Below the pieces are notes generated by a model. The model saw only the letters and a program-made list of their open reading frames with translations, made no database searches and was not told the origin of the DNA. From Burkholderiaceae bacterium (GTDB lineage Bacteria; Pseudomonadota; Gammaproteobacteria; Burkholderiales; Burkholderiaceae): a stretch of 17,476 nt of DNA. The stretch covers positions 1 through 17,476 of the forward strand of contig JASLEM010000304.1 in assembly GCA_030151165.1 (NCBI GenBank), in the 5' to 3' direction. This document shows positions 6,901-13,514 of the stretch, in pieces (position 1 is the stretch's first letter; each line of letters starts with the position of its first letter). The translations under genes were made by a program, and so were the position numbers.

Positions 6901-6929
6901 AAAGGGCCGACTCAACCTCGGCCCTTTTT
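6901..6929 (+). terminator. strong intrinsic terminator after the 63-aa exported protein gene
   Basis: AAAGGGCCGA (6901-6910) pairs perfectly with TCGGCCCTTT (6918-6927) around a seven-base loop and runs into a T-tract ending at 6929. Another small hairpin (CGGGGC-TC-GCCCCG, 6874-6887) precedes it. Confidence 0.9.
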
Positions 6930-7012
6930 GCCGTCTGGACGCGCCGCGCCCGCACCCCGCGCCGCCTGCGCCGTCGTTCGCACTGCCGATTTTTCCGCTC
7001 CGCCCTCCGCCG

Positions 7013-7351
7013 ATGGCCACCCGCCGCGCGCCACGCCAGAAGCACCATGTCTACGTGGTCGCGCTGGACGACCGCGTCTGGAACGAGCCGTCCTTCCGCA
7101 AGTCGAACCCCGACTACCGCCTCGGCAAGCCCTTCGTCTACGTCGGCATGACCGGCCTCGACCCCGACCTGCGCTTCGACAAGCACAAGGCCGGCATCCA
7201 GTCCAACCGCTTCGTCTTCAAGTACGGGCTGCGGCTGATGCCCGAGCTGTACGCGGTCTACAACCCGATGCCCTACGACGCGGCGCGCGAGATGGAAGTC
7301 GAGCTCGCGATCGGCCTGCGCGAGGCCGGCTACGGCGTCTGGCAGGCCTGA
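7013..7351 (+). CDS. GIY-YIG-like small protein
   Basis: This 112-aa protein reads HVYVVALDD near the N-terminus and FVYVGMTG at 41-48. These match the two GIY-YIG beta strands (here VYV and YVG), separated by a longer than usual insertion of about 25 residues. A conserved-type Arg follows at R54 (PDLRFDKHKAG), and a candidate metal-binding Glu lies in AREMEVELA (E93-E97). The end, LREAGYGVW, resembles a family-type tail. This points to a minimal single-domain GIY-YIG superfamily protein. Whether it cuts DNA or is a degenerate, non-catalytic version cannot be told. No good ribosome site precedes the ATG. It stands between the terminator at 6901-6929 and the aldo/keto reductase gene. Confidence 0.68.
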   Translation: MATRRAPRQKHHVYVVALDDRVWNEPSFRKSNPDYRLGKPFVYVGMTGLDPDLRFDKHKAGIQSNRFVFKYGLRLMPELYAVYNPMPYDAAREMEVELAIGLREAGYGVWQA

Positions 7352-7409
7352 GCGTCGCCGCGCCGGCGCATGCCTCGGCCCGCGCGAGGGACAAGCCCGC
7401 GCCGCCACA

Positions 7410-7448
7410 ATGAGTCGATCCACTTCCAGGACACAGGACACGACTCAT
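7410..7448 (+). repeat. inverted repeat overlapping the aldo/keto reductase start codon
   Basis: ATGAGTCG (7410-7417) and CGACTCAT (7441-7448) are perfect 8-bp inverted repeats, 23 nt apart. The right arm covers the first two bases of the ATG at 7447. The weak ribosome site (AGGACA) would lie in the loop. Confidence 0.45.
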
Positions 7449-8472
7449 GCAGACCACCCGCCTCGGATCGACCGGCCTCGGCGTCTCGCGCATCTGCCTC
7501 GGCATGATGACCTACGGCACGCCCGAGTGGCGGCCCTGGGTGCTGGACGAAGCCGCCAGCCGGCCGCTCGTGAAGCGCGCGGTGGAGCTGGGCATCAACT
7601 TCTTCGACACCGCCGACATGTATTCGGCGGGCGAGAGCGAGGTGCTCACCGGCAAGTTCCTGCGCGAGTTCTGCCTGCGCGACGAGATCGTCATCGCGAC
7701 CAAGCTGTTCCACCCGGTCGCGATGCAGTTCAAGTCCGGCAATTCCCCGCGGCCCGCGGGCGTGGACACGCCCAACAAGAGCGGCCTCTCGCGCAAGCGC
7801 ATCTTCCACGCGATCGACGCCAGCCTGCAGCGCCTGGGCACCGACTACGTCGACCTGTACCAGATCCACCGCTGGGATCCGCACACGCCGATCGAGGAGA
7901 CGATGGAGGCGCTGCACGACGTCGTGAAGGCGGGCAAGGCGCGCTATATCGGCGCGAGCTCGATGTGGGCGTGGCAGTTCGCGAAGGCGCAGCAGGTCGC
8001 GCGCGAGCACGGCTGGACGCCGTTCGCGAGCATGCAGAACCACTACAACCTCGCCTACCGCGAAGAGGAGCGCGAGATGCTGCCGCTGTGCCGCGACCTG
8101 GGGGTCGCCGTCATCCCCTGGAGCCCGCTCGCGCGCGGCTTCCTCGCCGGCAACCGCAAGCCGGGCGACGCGCAGGCCGGCGGCGCGTCGCGTGCCGAGT
8201 CGGACGACATCGCGCAGCGCTACTACTACCGCGCGAGCGACTTCGCGACCGTCGAACGCCTCGGCGCGATGGCCGCGGCCAAGGGCGTGTCGAACGCGAC
8301 GCTCGCCTACGCGTGGCTGCTGCACAAGGGCGTGACGGCGCCCATCGTCGGCGCGAGCAAGCTGCCGCAGCTCGACCAGGCGGCCGCGGCGGTCGACCTG
8401 GTGCTGACGGCCGACGACGTCGCGCAGCTCGAGGCGCGCTACGAGCCGCATCCGGTGATCGGCCACACCTGA
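7447..8472 (+). CDS. aldo/keto reductase
   Basis: This 341-aa (beta/alpha)8 NADPH-dependent oxidoreductase has the full catalytic tetrad: D54 (FFDTAD), Y59 (MYSAGESE), K86 (IATKLF) and H141 (QIHRWD). Cofactor-site segments are IGASSMW (168-174), PWSPLARGFL (224-233) and APIVGASK (298-305). The length and the IHRWDPHTPIEETM block place it in the AKR subgroup of E. coli YajO/YeaE-like or auxin-induced-type reductases. The natural carbonyl substrate cannot be deduced. The GLG and ATKLFHP regions look intact, so it is probably active. The start is set by the conserved MQTTRLGSTGLGVS opening; the ribosome site is weak. No clear promoter or partner gene is visible. Confidence 0.95.
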   Translation: MQTTRLGSTGLGVSRICLGMMTYGTPEWRPWVLDEAASRPLVKRAVELGINFFDTADMYSAGESEVLTGKFLREFCLRDEIVIATKLFHPVAMQFKSGNSPRPAGVDTPNKSGLSRKRIFHAIDASLQRLGTDYVDLYQIHRWDPHTPIEETMEALHDVVKAGKARYIGASSMWAWQFAKAQQVAREHGWTPFASMQNHYNLAYREEEREMLPLCRDLGVAVIPWSPLARGFLAGNRKPGDAQAGGASRAESDDIAQRYYYRASDFATVERLGAMAAAKGVSNATLAYAWLLHKGVTAPIVGASKLPQLDQAAAAVDLVLTADDVAQLEARYEPHPVIGHT

Positions 8473-8580
8473 GCGCGCCTGCGGACGCCCGCCCGGCTCG
8501 CCCGTTCAGGGTATGCGAGGCCGGGGCGGCGCGAGCGCAGGCCGTATGCTGGCGGCCTTCCAACTGCCGGGCCGCGCCTC

Positions 8581-9003
8581 ATGATGATGACCAAGACGCT
8601 GATGATCGTCGCCGAGCTGGCGGTGATCAACTGGGTGCTGCTGGTGGCCGCGAGCCTGATCCGCGCGAAGGCCTGGACGCCGTCGCGCCTGCTCTGGGCG
8701 ATGGGCAACCGCGACGACAAGCAGGACCCGCAGGGCTTCGCGCGGCGCACCGACTGCGCGTCGAAGAACATGCTCGAGAACCTCGTGCTGTTCACGGCGC
8801 TCGCGCTCGTGGCGACGATCGGCGGCGTCACCGACCCGCACGTCGAGCTCGGCGCGCGCATCTTCTACTGGGCGCGCCTCGTCTACATCCCGATCTACAT
8901 GATCGGCGTGCCGGTCGCGCGCACCGCCGTGTGGGGCATCAGCGTGATCGGCATGGGGCTGATCTTCGGGGCGATCGTGCAGGCGCTGCCGCCGGGCGCC
9001 TGA
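8581..9003 (+). CDS. MAPEG-family integral membrane protein
   Basis: This 140-aa protein has four predicted transmembrane helices (about residues 6-26, 62-84, 92-112 and 116-136). The MAPEG signature region is [15 protein letters not shown] in the second helix. Bacterial MAPEG members are distant relatives of microsomal glutathione transferases and mostly uncharacterised; the basic cytoplasmic loop ([10 protein letters not shown]) is where glutathione contacts fall in the family. Three ATG codons in a row open the gene, and the exact first one is unclear because no strong ribosome site is present. The 108-nt gap from the aldo/keto reductase shows no terminator, so cotranscription is possible. 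It converges on the TspO gene. Confidence 0.85.
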   Translation: MMMTKTLMIVAELAVINWVLLVAASLIRAKAWTPSRLLWAMGNRDDKQDPQGFARRTDCASKNMLENLVLFTALALVATIGGVTDPHVELGARIFYWARLVYIPIYMIGVPVARTAVWGISVIGMGLIFGAIVQALPPGA

Positions 9004-9031
9004 GCGACCGCGCGGCCCGGCCCGCCGACGC

Positions 9032-9547
9032 TCAGCGCCGGTTCATCTTCCAGATCGCCGTGCCGAGCACGGTCGCGAACCCGACCCACGCGACGAGCGG
9101 CACCGCGGTCGCGGCGGCCGGCTTGTCGATCGGCCGCGCGGCCGCGACGTAGGCCGCCGCGGTCGCCGTGATCGCCGCCGAACCCACCGCCGCGGCGCCG
9201 AGCTCGCGCCGCCCGAAGAACAGCTTCGACCAGCCCGAGATCATCGCCACGTTCGCCGCGAACAGGCGCAACGCGTGGTTGCGCTGCGGCGTCGACGGCT
9301 TGCGCGCGATGCGGTACGCGCCGATCGCGAGCGCGCTGTCGAGCGCGGTCCACACGACCGGGAAGACGGCCTTGGGCGGATGGAACGACGGCTTGCGCAG
9401 CAGCGCGTACCAGATCTTGGTCGACCAGTGGCGCGACGGGCCGTCGAACGCCGCGGCGATCGCGGGGCCGACGATCGCGGTCGCCGCCAGCGCGGCCGCC
9501 ACCGGGCGCGACAGGCTGCCGTCCTTGAACAGGTTTTCTTGATGCAT
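9032..9547 (-). CDS. tspO: TspO/MBR-family membrane protein
   Basis: This 171-aa protein has the five-helix TspO pattern. Its hallmark segment is [21 protein letters not shown] (shown in parts: WYALLRKP at 47-54, then [12 protein letters not shown]). It also has the [17 protein letters not shown] block. Family members bind porphyrins or steroids in the outer or inner membrane and modulate stress and tetrapyrrole responses. An extension to 9670 is open, but the start at 9547 is right: GGAGA lies eight bases upstream, and the extension is Cys/Arg-rich and unlike the family. It is divergent from the PEBP gene across 121 nt and convergent with the MAPEG gene. Confidence 0.9.
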   Translation of the reverse strand: MHQENLFKDGSLSRPVAAALAATAIVGPAIAAAFDGPSRHWSTKIWYALLRKPSFHPPKAVFPVVWTALDSALAIGAYRIARKPSTPQRNHALRLFAANVAMISGWSKLFFGRRELGAAAVGSAAITATAAAYVAAARPIDKPAAATAVPLVAWVGFATVLGTAIWKMNRR

Positions 9548-9668
9548 CGACGGGTTCTCCGGAAAACGCAATCCGCAGGCGCGGCAAATCGCAGTCCCGC
9601 GCGCCGCGCACGACGCGCACGGCGCTTGCCGAGCAAGGCCATCGCGTCCTTCGCTCACGAGGCATCCC

Positions 9669-10337
9669 ATGCTCCAGAACCTGCCCGACTTCGTCGGCCA
9701 CGCCCTGCGCGACCAGCGCGCCGGCCTCGACCAGATCGCATTCCGCCGCCTGCCGCTGCGCGGTGGCCAGGGCGCGATCGCCGTGACGAGCCTCGCGTTC
9801 GTCGACCACGGCCCGCTGCCCGTCCCCTACACGGCCGACGGCGAAGGCCGGTCGCCGCCGTTGCAATGGCACGGCATCCCCGACGAGGCGCGCTCGGTCG
9901 TGCTGATCGTCGAGGACGCCGACTCGCCGACGCCGCATCCGCTCGTGCACGCGATCCTGGTCGGCCTGCCGCCCGAGAACGGCGCGCTGGCCGAGGGGGC
10001 GATGAACGACGACGACGCCGCGCCCGCGGACGCGCGCCTGGGCCGCAACTCGTACCTCCAGCATGGCTGGCTGCCGCCCGACCCGCCGCCAGGCCACGGC
10101 CCGCACCGCTACGCGTTCCAGGTCTTCGCGCTCGGCGACCCGGAGGACGGCGGCGCCGCCGAGATGCCCGACACCCCCGGCCGCGACGCCCTGATCGCCG
10201 CCCTCGCCGACCGCGCGATCGCCAGCGGCCTGCTGATCGGCACCTACGAGCGGCACGACACCAGCGTGAAGACATCGGAGCCCGCCGAGGTCCTGGCCGC
10301 GCCGGACACGATCCCGCAAGGCGCGGCGCTCGGTTGA
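9669..10337 (+). CDS. YbhB/YbcL-type PEBP (Raf kinase inhibitor-like) protein
   Basis: This 222-aa protein has the bacterial PEBP core: [10 protein letters not shown] (58-67), [11 protein letters not shown] (77-87) with the ligand-site D83 and D85, HPLVHAIL (90-97) with H94, and [17 protein letters not shown] (139-155) with H146. These line the small anion-binding pocket. Compared with typical bacterial members (about 160-185 residues), it has an extra N-terminal 35 residues, which are not a signal peptide, so it is cytoplasmic. The ligand is unknown. GAGG precedes the ATG. The macro-domain gene begins 20 nt downstream, so the two are almost certainly cotranscribed. Confidence 0.92.
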   Translation: MLQNLPDFVGHALRDQRAGLDQIAFRRLPLRGGQGAIAVTSLAFVDHGPLPVPYTADGEGRSPPLQWHGIPDEARSVVLIVEDADSPTPHPLVHAILVGLPPENGALAEGAMNDDDAAPADARLGRNSYLQHGWLPPDPPPGHGPHRYAFQVFALGDPEDGGAAEMPDTPGRDALIAALADRAIASGLLIGTYERHDTSVKTSEPAEVLAAPDTIPQGAALG

Positions 10338-10357
10338 TCCGATCGGCCGGAGACGCC

Positions 10358-10873
10358 ATGTCGACGACGTTGCGCGCGCTGCGCGCCGACATCACGAAGC
10401 TGCACGTCGACGCGATCGTCAACGCCGCGAACTCGTCGCTGCTCGGGGGCGGCGGCGTCGACGGCGCCATCCACCGCGCGGCCGGCCCCGAGCTGGTGGC
10501 CGCGTGCCGCCTGCTGCACGGCTGCAAGACCGGCGACGCGAAGTCCACGCCCGGCTTCCGCCTGCCGGCCCGGTTCGTGATCCACACGGTCGGGCCCGTC
10601 TGGCGCGGCGGCGACGCCGGCGAGCCTGCCCTGCTCGCGTCGTGCTATCGGCGCTCGCTGGAGATCGCGGTCGGCCTCGGTGCGCGCACGATCGCGTTCC
10701 CCAGCATCAGCACCGGGGTCTACGGCTATCCGATCGCGCTCGCGGCGCGGGTCGCGATCGAGGCCGTGCACGCGTTCGTCGGTGCCTCGGACGCGATCGA
10801 CGAGGTGACCTTCTGCTGCTTCTCGGACGCGGATCTCGCCGTCGTCCAGAGCGCGCTGGCATCGTCCGACTGA
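10358..10873 (+). CDS. macro-domain protein (MacroD/YmdB-type ADP-ribose hydrolase)
   Basis: This 171-aa single macro domain carries the full ADP-ribose site: D11 in RADIT, IVNAAN (20-25), the [10 protein letters not shown] loop (30-39, D35 catalytic type), [23 protein letters not shown] (69-80), and the phosphate loop [10 protein letters not shown] (116-125). This is the MacroD class, which removes ADP-ribose from acidic residues and cleaves O-acetyl-ADP-ribose. All hallmark residues are present, so it is probably active. GGAG is seven bases upstream of the ATG. It follows the PEBP gene by 20 nt. Nothing nearby looks like an ADP-ribosyltransferase or sirtuin partner. Confidence 0.95.
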   Translation: MSTTLRALRADITKLHVDAIVNAANSSLLGGGGVDGAIHRAAGPELVAACRLLHGCKTGDAKSTPGFRLPARFVIHTVGPVWRGGDAGEPALLASCYRRSLEIAVGLGARTIAFPSISTGVYGYPIALAARVAIEAVHAFVGASDAIDEVTFCCFSDADLAVVQSALASSD

Positions 10874-10892
10874 CACGCGATCCCCTCACTGC

Positions 10893-10921
10893 TTGCGAAG
10901 TCTTGCGCTTCGCCGGATAAT
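10893..10921 (+). promoter_or_regulatory. sigma-70-like promoter of the EF-G paralogue leader
   Basis: TTGCGA (10893-10898), a 17-bp spacer, then GATAAT (10916-10921): four and five of six consensus bases with ideal spacing. This is the best promoter in the window. It predicts a transcript start near 10928, only a few bases before the mini-ORF at 10932. Confidence 0.72.
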
Positions 10922-10931
10922 GACACCCATC

Positions 10932-10994
10932 ATGAATAGCCCCCGTCACCTCCAAGCCCTGTTCCGCGTGAACAAGGCAACGATCACGACCTGA
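10932..10994 (+). CDS. 20-aa leader mini-ORF upstream of the EF-G paralogue
   Basis: ATG at 10932 to TGA at 10994 encodes a 20-residue peptide (starting MNSPRHLQ and ending NKATITT). It is basic in the middle, and its last four codons are Thr-Ile-Thr-Thr. Transcription should start about four bases upstream, so it would be translated leaderless or nearly so; no ribosome site is present. Fourteen of the 19 codons after the start end in G or C. Its position, between a strong promoter and an intrinsic terminator with competing hairpins, is that of an attenuation leader peptide. A GTG follows its stop directly (TGAGTG), but that frame shows non-coding codon use up to 11159. It could also be fortuitous, with the RNA itself being the functional part. 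Confidence 0.45.
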   Translation: MNSPRHLQALFRVNKATITT

Positions 10995-11011
10995 GTGCCT
11001 TTCGACATCCG

Positions 11012-11085
11012 TCGGAGGGCCGCCGCGCCCTGCCGAACGACAACGCAACCCCGGCAGGCGCAAGTCTCCCGGGGTTTCGTTTTTT
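11012..11085 (+). promoter_or_regulatory. attenuator-like competing hairpins ending in an intrinsic terminator
   Basis: Three overlapping pairings are visible. 1:2 is TCGGAGGGC (11012-11020) with GCCCTGCCGA (11027-11036), nine pairs and one bulged G. 2:3 is CTGCCG (11030-11035) with CGGCAG (11052-11057). 3:4 is AACCCCGG (11047-11054) with CCGGGGTT (11069-11076), followed by TCG and six T's (11080-11085). Hairpin 2:3 shares bases with both others, so it would act as antiterminator; 1:2 plus 3:4 would be the default termination state. The transcript from the promoter at 10893-10921 would end as an RNA of about 158 nt unless antitermination occurs. Confidence 0.55.
11047..11085 (+). terminator. 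intrinsic terminator inside the EF-G leader
   Basis: AACCCCGG and CCGGGGTT form a perfect 8-bp stem with a 14-base loop, followed by TCG and a run of T's to 11085. It lies 272 nt before the EF-G start and about 120-160 nt after the only good promoter, with no obvious promoter between it and the EF-G gene. Confidence 0.85.
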
Positions 11086-11159
11086 CGCGTTCCGCGTTCT
11101 CGTCCCTCGATTCGTCTTTCGGTTCCTGCGGGCTTGCTTTTCATCGATCCGTTCACCAC

Positions 11160-11270
11160 ATGGCCAACATCATGCGCACCTACGACAAGCTGATCGCCAC
11201 GATTCCCGACCGCCGGGACGTCGACGATTCACGCCCGTGTGCCGGCCACGGGCAACTCCCGAGCAGTTGA
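11160..11270 (+). CDS. 36-aa uORF with coding-like 5' part, or remnant gene start
   Basis: ATG 11160 to TGA 11268-11270. The first 23 codons (MANIMRTYDKLIATIPDRRD, then VDD) look strongly coding for this genome, with 21 of 23 ending in G or C. The last 13 codons do not (9 of 13), and the upstream frame does not either (36 of 55 for 10995-11159). The change coincides with entry into the structured element at 11210-11296. It may be a regulatory uORF whose ribosomes disturb that structure, or the 5' stump of a lost gene. No ribosome site precedes it, although TTCACCAC-ATG resembles the TTCACC-ATG at the EF-G start. No family recognised. Confidence 0.4.
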   Translation: MANIMRTYDKLIATIPDRRDVDDSRPCAGHGQLPSS

Positions 11271-11357
11271 GCCCCTGGTGAATCTCGACCCGGTGGCCGC
11301 TGCGACAGCACCGAACCCACCTGGCGACGCGCAAGGCCGCGTCCGAAAGATTCACCA
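11210..11357 (+). ncRNA. candidate cis-acting RNA switch in the 5'UTR of the EF-G paralogue
   Basis: State A: CCGCCGG (11210-11216) with CCGGTGG (11290-11296, one G-U), a three-base bulge, GTCGA (11220-11224) with TCGAC (11285-11289), a bulged C, then GATTCAC (11226-11232) with GTGAATC (11278-11284). Inside lie hairpin P2 (GCCCGTG 11233-11239 with CACGGGC 11247-11253) and short P3 (AACT 11254-11257 with AGTT 11265-11268). State B: TGGTGAATCT (11276-11285) pairs perfectly, 10 of 10, with AGATTCACCA (11348-11357). This covers the region before the EF-G ATG and its first base, with a hairpin GACGCG/CGCGTC (11326-11343) in the loop. A and B use the same strand and exclude each other: A leaves the start free, B hides it. 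The ligand or trigger is unknown. Confidence 0.55.
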
Positions 11358-13432
11358 TGTCCACGAACCACACTCCCCGCTCCTTCGAACTGCGCAACGT
11401 GCGCAACATCGGCGTCATCGCGCACGTCGACGCGGGCAAGACCACCACCACCGAACGCATCCTGTTCTACACGGGCGAAAGCCACCGCATCGGCGAAGTG
11501 CATGACGGCGACACGCGCATGGACTTCGATCCGCAGGAGCGCAAGCGCGGCATCACGATCAACAGCGCCGCGATCACGGTGCAGTGGAACGGCACGCAGA
11601 TCAACCTGCTCGACACGCCCGGGCACATCGACTTCAACATCGAGGTCAACCGCTCGCTGCGCGTGCTCGATGGCGCGGTCGTCGTGTTCGACGGCGTGGC
11701 CGGCGTCGAGCCGCAGACGGAGACGAACTGGCGTCTCGCGGACAAGTACCGCGTGCCGCGCATCGCCTTCATCAACAAGCTCGATCGCACGGGCGCGGAC
11801 TTCGCGCGTGTCGTCGCGATGATGGGGGAGCGCCTCGGCGTCGCGGCGCTGCCGCTGCAACTCCCGATCGGCGCGGAGGGCGAGTTCCGTGGCGTCGTCG
11901 ACCTGCTGCGGATGCGCGCGTTCGTCTGGGACCAGGACGACGCGAGCGCGCCGCCGCGCGAGGCCGAGGTGCCCGCCGAGCTTCTCGATGAAGCGCGGCG
12001 TGCCCGGGCGCGCCTGGTCGAGGCGATCGTCGAACAGGACGACGCGCTGCTGGACGCCTGGCTGCGCGGCGACGAACCCTCCGTCGAGACGCTGCGGGCC
12101 GGCCTGCGCACGGGCACGCTGGCCTCGGCCTTCGTGCCGGTGCTCGCGGGCTCGGCGTTCAAGAACCGCGGCGTCGAGCCGCTGCTGGACGCCGTGGTGG
12201 ACTACCTGCCGCGGCCGGGAGAGGTGTCGCATGACGAGACGTCGCCGAAGTCCGATCCGGAGGCCCCGTTCGCGGCGCTCGCGTTCAAGGTCGTCGCCGA
12301 CGACCACGGCGCGATGACCTTCGTGCGCGTGTATCGCGGCCGCCTCGCGCGCGGCGCGAGCGTGTTCAACGTGGCCACCGGCCGCAACGAACGCGTCTCG
12401 CGCCTCTACGAGGTGCACGCCGACAAGCACCTGGAGAAGGACGAGCTCGTCGCCGGCGACATCGCGGCGATCGTCGGGCTGAAGGACACGCTGACCGGCC
12501 ACACGCTGGCCGATCGCGCTCATCCGGTTCACCTGGAGGAGATCAGCGTGCCCGATCCCGTGATCGACGTCGCCATCGAGCCGCGGACGCAGGCCGACCA
12601 GCAGGCCCTGTCGAAGGCGCTGCAGGCCATGCTGCGCGAGGATCCGAGCCTGAGGGTGCGGCAGGACGCCGACTCCGGGCAGACGATCCTCTCCGGCATG
12701 GGCGAGCTGCAGCTCGAGGTCTCGGTGGAGAAGCTGCGCGCGCGATACGGCGTGGAGGTATCGGTGGGTCGGCCGCAGGTCGCCTACCGCGAGACGATCA
12801 CGAAGGAGAGCGAGGTCCATCATGTCCACAGGAAGCAGACCGGCGGCCCCGGCCAGTTCGCGGAGCTGACGCTGCGCATCGCCCCGCTCGCGCGCGGCGA
12901 GGGCTTCCGCTTCTCGAACGAGAGCGTCGGCGGCGCGATCCCGCGCGAGTACGTCCCCGCGATCGAGGCCGGCATCCGCCGCGCGGCGCTCACGGGCGTG
13001 GCCGCGGGCTTCGCGACGGTCGACTTCGAGGCGGTCGTGCTGGACGGCGGCTTCCACGAGCGCGACTCGTCGACGCTGGCCTTCGAGCTGGCGGCGATGG
13101 CGGCGTTCCGTGAAGCCGCCGCGCGCGCGGCGCCGGTCGTGCTCGAACCGGTGATGGCCGTCGAGGTCATCGCGCCGGTCGAGCACCTCGGCGACGTCAT
13201 CGGCGACCTCCATCGCCGGCGCGGCAACGTGCAAGGCCAGGCGCAACGCGGCAACGCGTCCGTCGTGACCGCGGCGGTGCCGCTGAAGGAGATGTTCGGC
13301 TACATCGGCCAGCTGCGTGCCATGACCTCGGGCCGGGCGCAGTACTCGATGCAGACGAGCCACTACGACGTGGCGCCGGCGCGCGAGCTGGCGACGCTGC
13401 CGGGCCGCAAGGCCGAGCTGGCGACGCACTGA
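11357..13432 (+). CDS. elongation factor G paralogue (EF-G-like translational GTPase)
   Basis: This 691-aa protein has the full EF-G architecture. G motifs: G1 AHVDAGKT (22-29), G2 RGIT (64-67), G3 DTPGH (86-90), G4 NKLD (140-143), G5 GSAFK (265-269). Domain II follows at about 300-395, domain III with [12 protein letters not shown] (444-455), domain IV with [11 protein letters not shown] (491-501), and domain V ending in [20 protein letters not shown]. It differs from the usual housekeeping EF-G at several sites: switch I reads [13 protein letters not shown] where MDWMEQEQERGIT is typical, and the gene stands alone, not in an rpsL-rpsG-fusA-tufA cluster. It is therefore probably a second EF-G (translocation and/or ribosome recycling, or a ribosome-protection-like role). 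The ribosome site is weak (GAAAGA) and is partly sequestered in the proposed RNA switch. Confidence 0.93.
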   Translation: MSTNHTPRSFELRNVRNIGVIAHVDAGKTTTTERILFYTGESHRIGEVHDGDTRMDFDPQERKRGITINSAAITVQWNGTQINLLDTPGHIDFNIEVNRSLRVLDGAVVVFDGVAGVEPQTETNWRLADKYRVPRIAFINKLDRTGADFARVVAMMGERLGVAALPLQLPIGAEGEFRGVVDLLRMRAFVWDQDDASAPPREAEVPAELLDEARRARARLVEAIVEQDDALLDAWLRGDEPSVETLRAGLRTGTLASAFVPVLAGSAFKNRGVEPLLDAVVDYLPRPGEVSHDETSPKSDPEAPFAALAFKVVADDHGAMTFVRVYRGRLARGASVFNVATGRNERVSRLYEVHADKHLEKDELVAGDIAAIVGLKDTLTGHTLADRAHPVHLEEISVPDPVIDVAIEPRTQADQQALSKALQAMLREDPSLRVRQDADSGQTILSGMGELQLEVSVEKLRARYGVEVSVGRPQVAYRETITKESEVHHVHRKQTGGPGQFAELTLRIAPLARGEGFRFSNESVGGAIPREYVPAIEAGIRRAALTGVAAGFATVDFEAVVLDGGFHERDSSTLAFELAAMAAFREAAARAAPVVLEPVMAVEVIAPVEHLGDVIGDLHRRRGNVQGQAQRGNASVVTAAVPLKEMFGYIGQLRAMTSGRAQYSMQTSHYDVAPARELATLPGRKAELATH

Positions 13433-13443
13433 GCGTCGTCACG

Positions 13444-13477
13444 GGCGCGCGCTTCGAAAGAGGCGCGCGCCTTTTTT
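13444..13477 (+). terminator. strong intrinsic terminator after the EF-G paralogue
   Basis: GGCGCGCGC (13444-13452) pairs with GCGCGCGCC (13463-13471) around a ten-base loop and is followed by six T's (13472-13477). It ends the EF-G transcript as a single-gene unit. Confidence 0.92.
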
Positions 13478-13514
13478 CGTCCGCGACCGGGCGCGCCGGT
13501 TGCAGGCGTCGTGC

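Noticed and set aside
9548..9670. 41-residue N-terminal extension of TspO
   Set aside because: Cys/Arg-rich and unlike the family; GGAGA precedes the start at 9547.
10995..11270. A 91-codon frame starting at GTG directly after the leader peptide stop
   Set aside because: Only 36 of 55 codons before 11160 end in G/C, far below real genes here, and it crosses the terminator hairpin; only the part from 11160 looks coding.
11226..11284. tRNA-like cloverleaf (7-bp acceptor-like stem with two arms)
   Set aside because: Only about 59 nt, two arms, no T-loop GTTCGA-type motif and no anticodon arm of proper size; better seen as a regulatory junction.
11180..13429. A 749-codon open frame on the minus strand across the whole EF-G gene
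   Set aside because: It is the antisense shadow of a certain gene in GC-rich DNA; the translation is Arg/Ala/Val-biased with no domain.
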